NCBI RefSeq assembly: GCF_047663525.1
Contig: NC_092597.1
Span: 16,948,501 to 17,012,500 of the forward strand
Direction of reading: 5' to 3'
From: Anas platyrhynchos
Taxonomy: Eukaryota > Chordata > Aves > Anseriformes > Anatidae
DNA length: 64,000 nt
Positions within the stretch are counted from its first letter, which is position 1, and each line of letters opens with the position of its first letter. The notes under the pieces are model-generated. The model was given only the letters and a program-made list of their open reading frames with translations, ran no database searches and had not been told where the DNA came from. Positions 1 to 11,500 of the stretch are shown here, in pieces. The position numbers were made by a program, and so were the translations under genes.

Positions 1-599
1 CGGACACGCGCGGGCATCGTGCTGCCTCTCGCAGTGCAGAGCACAGCACCGGTGCAGTAACCACAGCAGGTGCAGGAGAACGAAGAATCGCACAATATCT
101 ACTTTCATGAGGTAAAGGGGAAAAAAAAGAAAATCTGGTTAATGATAGTTAAGAGGGAAGAGGGTTCCTTTGGGAGTGGGCAGAGCAAAGTTTCTCTGTA
201 TTGTTTATTTCTACTTGTTGCATCCCCTCTGTTACTTTGTTTTTGTTCCGCTCTGCGAATATCGGAGGCAAAGACACTGATATTTTACATTAAAAAATAA
301 ATAAATAAAGTCAAAGTTTAGGAGTGAGGTGGATAAGATTTATGAAAAAGCATTAAAAGAAAAAAAAAACAACAACCTGGGAGGAGGGGGGGGGGGAAGC
401 TTTTCGCGGTGACACCGCCCCGCACCTGCCCTGCTGTTGCCGGTCGCCATGGCAACGGGCCGGCAGCGCCGCGGCCCGGCCGGGGAAGCAGAGCCCGGAG
501 CGGGGGGGTTCCGGCGGCGGAGCGGGGCGGAGCGGGGCGGAGCGGGAGCGGCCGCCGTTGTGGTGCCGGTGCCGGTGCCGGCGGGGCTGCCCCGGCGCC
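1..599. promoter_or_regulatory. Region upstream of PEX11A; CpG-rich promoter from about 400
   Basis: Positions 1-400 hold no exon I recognise; around 290-312 there is an A-rich stretch with repeated AATAAA-like words. From about 400 the sequence becomes strongly G+C and CpG rich, with GC-box-like GGGGCGG words at 520-545, and it has no TATA box. This is a typical CpG-island promoter for PEX11A. In mammals WDR93 lies head-to-head with PEX11A, so this island may be bidirectional, but no WDR93 exon is visible here; that part is inference. Confidence 0.6.
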
Positions 600-2868
600 A
601 TGCAGCGCTTCGTGGACTTCACCGAGCGCAGCCAGGGCCGCGAGAGGCTCCTACGGTGAGTGCTCGGCCCTTGTGCCGGGGTCCCCGGGTGCCCGCCGTG
701 CTCTCAGCCCGTGTGTCTGTGGTGTTTTGCAGAGCCACGCAGTACACCTGCATGCTGCTGGGCTATGTGCTGCAGCGGCAGGCCGAGAAGGAGGAGCTGG
801 TGCTGAAGCTGAAGCAGCTGGAAGCCAGCATGAGCTCGGGACGGAAGAGTAAGTGCCGGGGTCCCCGGGGGCGAGCGCCTCCTGGGGACACAAAACCCTT
901 CTGGTGGACTCATGGAGCTGTCAGCATCCTTACCCTGCCTTGGCTTGGCAGGATCTGCACGGCTACAAAGGCATTTGTCGCTCCTCCAGCCTCCTCTGCC
1001 ATGAGTTGCTGCAGGGAGGGCTGGAGCAGTGAGTTAACAGGCAGGAGTTGAAGTTGTCAGCCCTGTTTTGGGACAGAACGAGGAGTTTTGGCACACCGCT
1101 GCCTCACTGCACTCCTGTCAGTCCTCCCAGCAAGGTGGCTTACTACTAAAGATCCCCATCCCCTGAAAAGCACCTCTGAAGAACCATCCTTCAACGTGGC
1201 TTCTTACATTTTACTTCACACGACTTTTCTTTAGCACTTACACTCTACTAATTTTTTTCCCCGTCTCTCCTTTTCTTGTGCTCTAACTGTATGCATCACT
1301 TTGTTCCATGTCACCCTGTTGGGGTTGTGCTGTTTGTTGCTGTGGTTGTCCTGTGTGCTTTCGGCTTGATCTTACACCTACTTATCAATTACTCAATTCT
1401 GGAGCAGTTTCAACATGTGCGGCAAGGACGCTGATTTAATGTGTTACCATAGATTTGTTTTATTATGCCAATTAGCTCTGGAGTATGGTAATTTCCAGGA
1501 GAGAGGCCAGCTGGTTTATCAGCACAGCCATAATTCTCTTGTCTGTGCTAAACAAACCTCCGGTAGGCTTCAGGCCGAAATTCAGGGCGCTTGCAGCTCC
1601 ACTAAACATGGGTACAGCCAACATCTGTCACTGTTACAGTGCAGCAGGTTATTAAAAGTATTTTGTGTGGTATTGTATTAACATTCATGAGGTGAAACCT
1701 AACCTGTGCAGGGCATGAAATAGGGTTTGCTACGTGTTATAGCTGGAAGTGGAATATACTGCTCCTGTTTGCAGGGAGCGATGTGCACCTCTCACAAATT
1801 CATGGCTGAGAAGGGACTTGGGTGTCAGCGTGCTCAGCATGTAAGCCCCCAGCTTCTGCAGAAGCTTAGGGAAGGTGCAGCTCGTGGTGGCAATGGGGTT
1901 TATGCAGTAACATCACCTCCTGTCCAGTGTTAAATGAAATTCACAGCAGAGTACCACTGACACTGGAGGCTCTGTTTGTGTCACTGCCCTGTTCAGAGTT
2001 CTGTGGGTCCAGAGCACACCCAAGCACTGAAAATGGAGCAGCAGGAAAAGCTGGTGATTCCTGGCTATTGACAAAATTGTGTTTAGGACAGTAACACTGA
2101 GGGATTTACACCCCTTCCCTCCCTAATACTAGCCTCTCACACTGCGAACTCACAATTCCCTTAAGAGTGGAGAAGATGTTTAAGCATACAAATGCCTGAA
2201 ACCTGTTAAGTTTATGAATTATGGGCAGTGACGTGCCGAGTCGCGCTGCCTAGAGCTGTGTCTCTGCAGCAGCCACGCTAACCTTCGTGGTGTCTCTTGC
2301 AGTGTTCAGACTGGGCAACACGGTGCACGCATTGGTAGCAGCCCGGAGAACTACGCAGCTGCCAGACGTGGTTCCTCGCGTCTGCCTTACGGCTTCCAAC
2401 CTGACCCGTGCCCTGTACTTCGTCTGCGACACAGTCCTGTGGTTGAAGAGCGTTGGACTCCAGCCTGACATCGACGTGCCAAAGTGGCGGAACTGGGCCA
2501 CCAAGTGCTACTACTTTTCGCTGCTGATGAACCTGGCCAGGGATTGGTATGAGGTCTCGTGGAGGCTGGAGCAAGCTGTACAGGAAGGAAAGATGAAGGA
2601 GAATTCTTCCCGGGACAAACGAAATCACGAACTAAATGGTTTGAAATGTGATGGCGTGCACGGTTTTTTCCTCCTACTGTTTCAGATACTTAAAAATCAT
2701 CCTCCTCTGGTGCTCGACATGGTGAAGAATCTCTGTGATCTCACGGGTCCTTTGGATACACTGGGGATCTACAAGACCAATCCAGGAGTGATTGGTTTCT
2801 GTGGCCTCCTCTCCTCTCTGGTGGGGATCCTCACATTAGCAAGCCCTCATCTGAAGCTGAAACAGTGA
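600..2868 (+). CDS. PEX11A: Peroxisomal membrane protein PEX11A (peroxin-11 alpha), 3 coding exons
   Basis: Coding exons 600-655, 733-848 and 2303-2868 (stop TGA 2866-2868) join in phase to give 245 residues; human PEX11A is 247. PEX11 proteins are peroxisomal membrane proteins that bend and elongate the membrane before division. The N-terminus (MQRFVDFTERSQGRERLLR then ATQYTCMLL) matches the amphipathic start of human PEX11A (QGRDRLFRATQYTCMLL). Other shared blocks are FRLGNTVHA, CDTVLWLKSVGL, PPLVLDMVKNLCD and the tail GIYKTNPGVIGF, followed by a hydrophobic C-terminal segment and a basic end, LKLKQ. The junctions are CG|A, A|TG and regular GT-AG sites. Synteny with PLIN1 and KIF7 favours the alpha paralogue over PEX11B. 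The start codon sits in the CpG island. The exon 3 stretch after WRLEQAV is the least conserved part. Confidence 0.93.
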
Positions 2869-2994
2869 CAGAGAGAAACTGCACGGCATGTGGTGAGCCG
2901 ACGGCTTTGAACCTCTGACAGGTTTTGATTCTCCCTATGGCACTTTACAAATGAAGATATCTCACAGTAACCTCAAGATGAGTTTTGTCCTCTG

Positions 2995-3000
2995 AATAAA
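2995..3000 (+). promoter_or_regulatory. Polyadenylation signal of PEX11A
   Basis: AATAAA lies 127 bases after the PEX11A stop codon, in a short 3' UTR, and a T/G-rich stretch follows. It is the first canonical signal downstream of the stop. Confidence 0.6.
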
Positions 3001-6000
3001 TGAACTCCACCCTTGCTCCTTCCCTCTCTCTTTGCAGATGAGTTTGGTGCCCAATGGAGTGAAAATGGGAAAAACAAAATAATATTGCACAGACAGAAAC
3101 AGGACTTGGAACGTGGCTGCCAGATAAGGAAATACTGATTTTATATTTTAATACAGGGTTACGAAATAGCTGCCTCGACTACTGCAATAGGTAATAGGAC
3201 TCATAATTAATCGTGTTTACACTGGAAAGCTAGAATTCACCAATCAAAGGTTCCTGCAGTCAAATTTTCTACAGCGTGTTCAGTCAAGTTAGGAGCTCTG
3301 CTTAAATGGCCTGAAGTAATGCCTGAGTGTTGTGATGGGACTGGATTCCTGCATCCTGACGTCTGTGGGCAGTGGTTTGATGGTAACAGGAGTGGTGTTT
3401 CCTGACCTTCCAGTGATCTCCGCGTTACACGAGCACGCACTGTTGACGCTAGACCTATGGTCTGGTGAGTGCCAACTTTGTCCCAGGGCATCAGCACCTT
3501 CTTCTTCTCCTTTGTTAATGTGAGCCAAGGACTGCTGGCCACTTACTCTGACTTCTCCAGCTGAGGATTTTGGTGAAGAACAGTGCCTGGGAAAAGCTGG
3601 TCTCATTGCCGATAATGCTGTGATTTGTAGGGAACTGACTTTCCAAAGCTGTGAATCTGGAACCTCTCCTGAGCACTACATTTCCCATTGCACATGCACC
3701 TTAACTCCCAAGCCTCCGTGATTCTAAATTCAACCATTTTACATTAATCACAGTGTGATAAGCAGCTTGTTCTTCTAATTTTACTTGAAAACATCCAGCG
3801 TAATAAAGTGCTTTGGAACCTGTATTTAAGGACAGAAGGCTGTCTTGGAGCTTGTTGAGTCAAACTGCAAGGGAGTGTTTCCAGTTGCGTAAGCTCCTGG
3901 AGGGAAGGGAATGGAGTTGGACTTGATCGTATCAGAATCTCCTTGAGAAGAGAAGCTTATTACCTGGATTTGGGCATTCACGTTTCACATTTTCCTTCTT
4001 GATCCTCATTATCCTCCCATCACAACCACAAGATTTCTTTTGCATTCCCTCGCTGGTTCTACCATTTGAAAGTGCCTTGTATTTACCCTGTGACAGCGGA
4101 ATTGCTCTTCGGTTACCTAGCTGGGAATGACTGCCTGGCACTGATCTAGGTTAAAGGAGAAACGCTGTGTCCAGCTGCCTCACAGTTACGTGACATGCAG
4201 TCTTTGTTGCTCCTGACTTTGCAGAGTACGCTGTCTGAGAAAAATTTGCACATCATATATATAGGAGACAAAATTATCGCTTTTCTTCATCAGAGCTCAG
4301 CCTGTGTGTTCTGTTGCTTTCAGATGCAAGGACTCCTTGTGTCATCTGTCAGGAGATGTGAACAGAGATTACTCTAACCAGGACCAAGGTACTCTCTTAT
4401 TACTTCTGATACTGTCTGTAAACAGGAATTAAAAGGCGCTGGTCTCCTTTATTAAAAGGAGAGGGCTGTGGAATTGAGTAGGCATGGTAATGCAGGGCCC
4501 CAGCTTACCCTAAGTCGTTGTGGTCACGCCTGGAATCACTTCCACTTTGAATCTGAAGTCTTAGGCTGCCAATGAAGGGTTTGAAAAAAGAGGTTGCTGA
4601 GCAGGATAATTAAGTGTGTCTGAAGACCAAACATGGCCTGCAGCAGCTCTTCTTTTTAATATGGAAATGAACACCATTAAAAGCAGAGCGTACTGGCAGT
4701 TCAGACCATTATGGATATGTTGCCTTCCAGGGCTTCCTCCTGATACCCTTTTTAACAATGGGGTTGTTTTGTTCCTTTACTCCTTTTGCCTTTGAGTGAG
4801 ATGCTGGCAATGTGTGACCCATCCCTCCCTTGGTCAGATTGATCATTATCCCAACATGCAGCAACCCCTACACCCTCCTAATTCCTCTCCTAAGGAAAGG
4901 AGAAGAATCTCCACGACCTGGCAGTGGAGGTCTGGCTACCCTTTGCCTACAGAATTTTGTCTTCTTGCAAGAATCTGCATTACGAATTCCTCTCAGGGGA
5001 CCTCTTGGATACAAAATAGATCTTCCACTGTTTTGCAAGCCTACTCCTCTTTTTCCCTTGTAGTTCATAGGTAAAGGGAAATAGATTTACTTGCTGATGT
5101 GGCCCCTGGCCAGATATACCTCGCTGTGCCCTCTGCAGAGGGAGGAGTGTGGGTTTTTTGCCCATGTGCCAAGCAAACACTATGCAAAGCCACAAGCCAG
5201 TTCTTGATGTTTCTCCTGGAGGGACTGGGGTGGATTAACAAGTACAGACTTAACCTGGGAGACAGGGCAATGAATTTTCAGCCTTTCTCAGCCTTACCTG
5301 CCCCATTCTGTATAGAACAGGACGGAGCATACAGGAGTAACTTTACTGGATGTTAAGCACTAACACTTGCCTTTCTGCTCCCCAGCTGGAGGCTAGTAAT
5401 TTAATGTATTTTAATGTGATGTGACTGAAGCCATAGAATCACGATCAAGTGGAGAAGATCCTTTTAGTGCCTTTTCTTTGTATGTTTCTAATACAGCAGT
5501 TGGAATAAGAACAGCTGTTTGAACACAAGCAATAAACTTATCTAAGAATGACACCGTGTCTGTGTGTGATTTAGAGGGTGGAGAAGAGATGCTGAAGAAG
5601 GAATCCTCTTTCATATCTCCGAATTGGGCAAAACTGTTGAAGAGATACTGCCTGTGTTTGCTCTTGGGTTATAGAGCTTTCCTTTCACAGGAGCAGGGTG
5701 GCAGCCAGATTTTACAGGCTCATTTACAACCCCAATTTCAGATGTGAAAACATTAAGAAGTAAACATGTGAGCACCTGGTAAAAGTGCACATGAAATCAC
5801 CTGAAAAATGACATTTGGGGAATTGCCATCGGCTGCCCTTGAGTACAAGCAGTTGGTGCTGGAGCCCTCAGCCCAGCACAGGCACAGCTAGGTGAAAAGA
5901 ATGGCTACACCTGCACTGAAATACCTTATAAACAGCCTTTCGTTTGGATGGCTCTGTGTTGTGGGGCAAATTGCTGCGGTTGTTTAATAATGAACACCTG

Positions 6001-8510
6001 TTCAGGGCAGAGAGTGAAGGATAACATCTCCGGTTGAGATGGGGAGGGATGGGGAAGGGATAGCCATTAAAACCGAGCTCCTGCTGATAGCTCACTGTTT
6101 ACTCCTGTCCCCTGCAGTAAGAGCTTTGCAAATTTAAAAGCTCCAAAATGTCAGTTCCTGAGTAATGCACAAAGCATTGCGTTCGGCAACAATTTAGCAC
6201 GAATTTCCCTCTGAATTACTGGTCTCATATATATTTCATAATGGTAGCAATTAACAGGAGAATGGTACGTGAGATAAGGGATCTACTCACAGACAAGGCT
6301 TTTCTAGCATTTGTACCCTGCTTGGCACGGTATTTCAAGAAACGTGTGAGCCATTGGAGAGTCCCAGGTGAGCAGCAAGAGTGATCAAAGGTCTAAAACC
6401 CAACAGCTCTGGGGAGGGATCAGGTGAACTGGTTTTGTAGAGGAAAGGTGACTGAGAGAGGGTGTGAAGGGTATTCATGTGTCTAAAAGGCTTTCTGCCA
6501 AGGGGAAGGCAGTAAATTGGTCTCTAACTCCATGCAAGAGGTACGTTTATATTGCCACGAAGGAGAATTAAATCACACAGGTGATTTTACGTTGAACTGA
6601 AGTAAAACAAAACACTAAATAGATTGCCAGGGAAGACATTATTTAAAAAGAAACTGGGCAGACACTTGCCAGCAGTGATTTGGGGATGGTGATCCTGCTG
6701 TTGGGCATGGAAATAAATTAACTACTCCAGCCCCCTGCAGACCTAAGCTTAAAGATGCCTCATGTGTCTTTAGGGCTCCAGCTCACCCCCAACCATGGTA
6801 TATTAATGGGAATGGAGGAGACTGCAGAGACAAGGGTGTAAACCTCTGCTGCCCTGCACCCAGCCGATCCAGGCTCTAAATGCTGCCTGCAGAAAGTGTT
6901 TGTCACGGGGCTGGCACAGCCTCTGCCCCGCAGCAAGGGGAAGGGGAAAGGCCACAGCAGGGCAAAGGCTGCGCTGTCTGTTGATCCCAGCTCACGCCAA
7001 GGCAGGGAGAAGGCTGGCACTGCCCCTACCCAGCCAGCAGAGCTGGGAGAAGCCTCGGTGCCAAGAGAGCAAACTTGTGAGCAGGCTGCTGCCCTTTGTC
7101 CCGCTGTCTGGAGAGCAGTGACTCACCCCGCTGCTGCGCTGGAGCCCATCCAGAACACTGGTGTGCCTGTTCCAGGGCACTGGTGTGCCTCTGTTTGGGG
7201 GGTGAGCCCAGCAGGCAAGGCAGCTCTGTGAGTTTTGCAGGGCTGGGAGCAAATCCAGGCTCTCTGGAAGGAAAGGAGGACCGAGCAGAGCTTCGAGGAA
7301 CCCAGAGCCAGGCAGGCTTGGGCGCACACCTCCGTGTCCTGCACGGGGGTTGAGGGACAGAGGCCGAGCTGCTGCACTGCTTGGAGGCCACATTCGTGGG
7401 ACTGCGTCCTCTTTTGGAGAGATCCCAGGAGAGATCCTGAGGGTCAGAAGAGTCCAGCACCACTGAGGGGTTAGGACATGTAGGGGTCTGCAGCACGTGC
7501 CGTGCCAGCTGGAGCACAAACTGCTCCGAGGTGCCCAGAGCAAGGAAAAGAGGTGGCAAGCACGTGCTGTGACAGAGAGAGATCCCCCTGGAAATAAGGG
7601 AACAGGCGTTTGTCATGAGTGTGGCTTAGCACTGCATCTGGGGCCCGGCGAGATGGGGATTTTGGCCTTGCTGACCTCAGGCAGCCTGCCCTGCTTTGAG
7701 CAGGGCCGTTTTCGCAGCCTTCTGCCCCAAATTTGGGTGGCCTCGGGGTGCTGTTTGCCCAGTTTCCACAGCAACCCGTGGCTCTGAACCCAGCTGGGAG
7801 GTGGGGCCTGGGGGTGGTAGTGCCCAGGGCACCGCGCACCCCGGCACAGGCCCCGCACGCAGGGACGGCACTGCCACCGGCTCCTGCTCTGCACAGGCAG
7901 ACCCTGGGTGAGTCCCCGGTCCCCAAAGGGGGGACAGCTTCAGCGGGACTGGTCGGGGTGAGGGCAGGGATTGGGTGTCACCAGGAGCAGCACAGGCGGG
8001 GGTTTTGCGGTGCTTTGCAGCCCAGCCGGGTGCATGGGGACAGGGATGATGGTGCTGAGCCATGGGGTGGTGCACAGGGGGGTCTCACGGTCCCCGTCAC
8101 AACCCCACATCCCGAGCATCACCGCTCAGCCTCCCTCATCCTGCCAGCAGCTCCTCTCTCCGCTCCTCTCTGCACCTACCCCCAGCCTGCCTACCCTCAG
8201 CTTGCTTTCCAGCCCTAACCCATTTCATCCTGCTTGTACCCCGCTCCTCCCAACCTCTCAGCCTCTCAGCCCATTCTTCACACCCTGGGGTGCTGAGGCC
8301 CGCTAGCAGGGGAGGAGCTCGTGGAGCCCTTGGCTGTAGGGTTTAAGTGGTAAAAAGTCAAGCCTTAGGCAATGGCACGTCCCGTGGCACCCAGGGGAGG
8401 TGCGTGTCCCAGCCCAGCTCCAGCCCATCCCACTCCGAGCTGTGGGGCCAGCAGGGAGCCCACGGGCAGCACAGCACTGCCTGCAGCTCTGAACTTCGCT
8501 TTGCCCGCAG
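3001..8510. other. PEX11A-PLIN1 intergenic region; no gene recognised
   Basis: No conserved coding exon, tRNA-like structure or clear transposon was recognised in these 5.5 kb. The left two thirds are of mixed composition; from about 6.9 kb the sequence becomes G+C rich. PLIN1 translation starts only ten bases after a good acceptor (AG at 8509-8510), so an untranslated first PLIN1 exon and its promoter should lie within this region, most likely in the right part. I could not place them. Confidence 0.5.
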
Positions 8511-8520
8511 ACGTGTCGCG

Positions 8521-11500
8521 ATGACGGCCAAGAAGAATCAGACCCTGCAGGATGGAAGTGCCAAGGTGAGTGTGGGGAGAGGGAGAGGAAAGGGCAGAGC
8601 GTGATAGTGCCAGGCAGCTTCATACGGGCTGCACCAGGTGGATGTGGGTCGCACCTTGTGCTGCCCCGTGGGTTATCCTTACCTGTAATAGAGCGAAGGA
8701 TAACGTTTGGCGTGCTTGCAGTTATCTAGTTGGGAATCAGGAGTTAACCCCGAGCTGGAAGGAGAACAGTCAAGCTTGGGAGCTGGGGCAGGTGGGGACC
8801 ATCAGCGCTCCAACGGTGTTTATGGGGTCGTTTGTGGGGTCGCTGCTCCTCCGGCAGCAGCAGCCAGCCTGGTTTTGCACAGCTGAGCCACAGGAAAGGA
8901 GGCCGGGAGACTCTCACTTGTGCCACCTCCTGGCCCTCAGCTTCCTGAGCAGCTGCTTGCTGAGCTGCCACTGGAAAGCAGAGAAAGTGGGCTGGGGGAC
9001 GTCTCCTCCTCCAGTGGGAGCTGAGCTCCCGGGTGGGCACAGCGATGTGCCCGATGCCCGTAGGTGACGGGACGTTTTTGGGGAGCTGGCTGGCCCCTAA
9101 CCATCCCTCTGTGATGCTCAGGAGAACGTGCTGCAGCGGGTCCTGCACCTGCCGGTGGTCAGCTCGACCTGCGAAAGCCTGCAGCGGACCTACGCCAGCA
9201 CCAAGGAGGCCCACCCGCTCATGGCCTCCGTGTGTGAGGTCTACGAGCGGGGCGTGCAGGGCGCCGGCGCCTTGGCCTTGTGGAGCGTGGAGCCTGTGGT
9301 GCGCAGGCTGGAGCCCCAGTGTGAGTCCTCCAACGCTGCCCGTGGGGAGGGGACAGGGGAGGACACGGCAGGGGGAGCCTCCCGTGGTGCTGGCATGGGT
9401 ACACAGCACCCCCAGCGCAGCCCCCAGCCTTCCTCACCAGCCCGCTCTCGTGTTTTTGCCCGAGGCAGTCACTGTAGCCAACAACTTGGCCTGCCGGGGC
9501 TTGGACCACCTGGAGGAGAAGATCCCTGCCCTGCAGTACCCCGTTGAGAAGGTAGGTCACGGGTGGGACAGCAGCCTCTGGGACCCTACAGCCCCTCTGT
9601 GGAGCCCACAGGGCTTCTCCTATGGGGCACGCTGCCTCTGCTCATTGCTGGAGGTGAGGAGCTGCTCCGGGGCACCCCAAAGCAAGGACTTGGCCACAAG
9701 GGTTGGGTAGCTCCCAGACATATGTCAGTAGTGTCCCGTGTGCCATCCCCACCAGCTGCCTCCAGCCCAGGCTGTAGGAAATTGTCATGCCCCTCCTGGG
9801 TGCGGCCACAGCTGGGGTCTCCATTGTCCCTCTGGCTGTCCCCTGCCACCTGGAGCAGGCCAGCAGGGCTCTTCTGCATCTCTCCACCCGCAGCTCGCCT
9901 CCGAACTGAAGGACACCATCTCCACCCCGCTCCAAAGCGCCAAAAGCACCATTGGCAACTCTGTGGACAAGATCCTGGGGCTGGCGGCAGAGGGCTACGA
10001 GGCGACCAAGAGCACCGTGGAGACCACGGCCAGGTACACGAGGAGCAACTCGGTGAGCCAGATGGCGGCCGCCGGCGTCGACACGGCGCTGGGCGGGCTG
10101 GAGAAGCTGATGGAGTACCTGCTGCCAGAAGAGGACGAGGAAGCAGGTAGTCCCGATGCCCAAATCATCACCAAGGGGGCTGCAGAGGGATGTCCCTGCA
10201 GAGCAGGGGGTGGCTGGGATGGAGGAGACCCTCTGTTCCTGGCCCTATAAGAGGTGGCACCTCGCTTTTGGGGTGCAGGTGGAGGGAGGATGCTTGGCCC
10301 TTGGCCACTGGAGGCTTCTGGTGTGGGTCCCCCACCCAGCCCTGGGCTGCTCTGCTTTTAGATAAGAAGCCCAAAGAGACTCGTGGGCCAGCAGCAAAGA
10401 TCTCCCAGAGGAAGCCCAGTGCTCCCAGAGCTCCCAGCGCTCCCAGTGCTCCCAGTGCTCCCAGCGCTCCCAGTGCCCCCAGCACCCTGGGCCGGATCGG
10501 AGCCCTGGTCAGCACCGTCTCCCACCGCGCTTACCAGCAAACCACCCAGAGCCTCCAGCGCGCCAAAACCAAGGGGCAGGAGCTGGTCACCTGGATCCCC
10601 ATCGTGGTGAGTGCCCCAAATCCCCCCAGAGACCCACAGCAAAATGGGGGCTACGGGAATGAGGCCAGACCTGAAATGTTGGGATTCCTACCGAAGGCTG
10701 GGCTGGGATTTCCGTCGCCTTTTCCCATGGTAAAACCCGAGAGCCCTTTTCCCATGTTCCCAGAGAGCACAATAGGCAGCAGGGGCAGTCGCTGCCAGCT
10801 TTCCCCTGCTCAGCAGTGGGAGCTGGGGCCAGCGGTCTCCGTGCCATCAGCACATTCACACAGCCTGCAGCACGTTAGCAGGATGAGTTATTTCCAGCTG
10901 CCTCCCAATCTAGATGGCTGATTTATGGCCTTGCCATAACATCCTCCCCACACCAAACGCCCCGTGGGAGGACCAGATACCATCAGGACAGGGGGTGCCT
11001 CGCCTCTCCCACCCCGTGCTGCGGTGAGAGCCCCTTCCCAGCCAGTCCCAAAGCCCCGGGGCTGCCCCGAGCTCTGTTTTTTGCCCCCGCAGGGCAGCCT
11101 GGCCAAGCCGAGCGCACCCCAAGCACCACAAAGCCACAGTGAGGGGCAGGGCACTGCGGGCGGCTGGCTGAGCCGGCGGCAGAGCAAGGTGCCGGAGCAA
11201 AAGCAGGAGAAAGCAGGGAAGAAGGAGGACAGCCATGCCGGTGAGGTACGGAGAAACGGGAGGGCGGCGAGATGGGGTCATCCCAAAGCATCCTCCTGGC
11301 CCCAACACGTCCTCACTCTCCTCTCCGAAAAGATAAATAAATGCCCTCCTTTTCTGACACCTTCTCAGGGGCTGGGCACGAGCCAGAGGATTGACTTTCC
11401 CTGGCTTATTCCTTGGGGAAAGAAATCCTGAACCCCCCAAATCCGACAGCTATGTGCCAGGCACGATGCAGGTGCCCCAATTCCCCGACCCGGCACCAAG

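Noticed and set aside
3890-3955. Possible short CR1 3' UTR remnant (GAGTTGGACTTGATC)
   Set aside because: Only about 15 bases resemble the CR1 tail, which is too little to support a call.
8700-8740. GTTATCTAGTTGGGAATC as a miR-9-like site
   Set aside because: It matches only nine bases of miR-9, has no complementary arm nearby and lies in PLIN1 intron 1.
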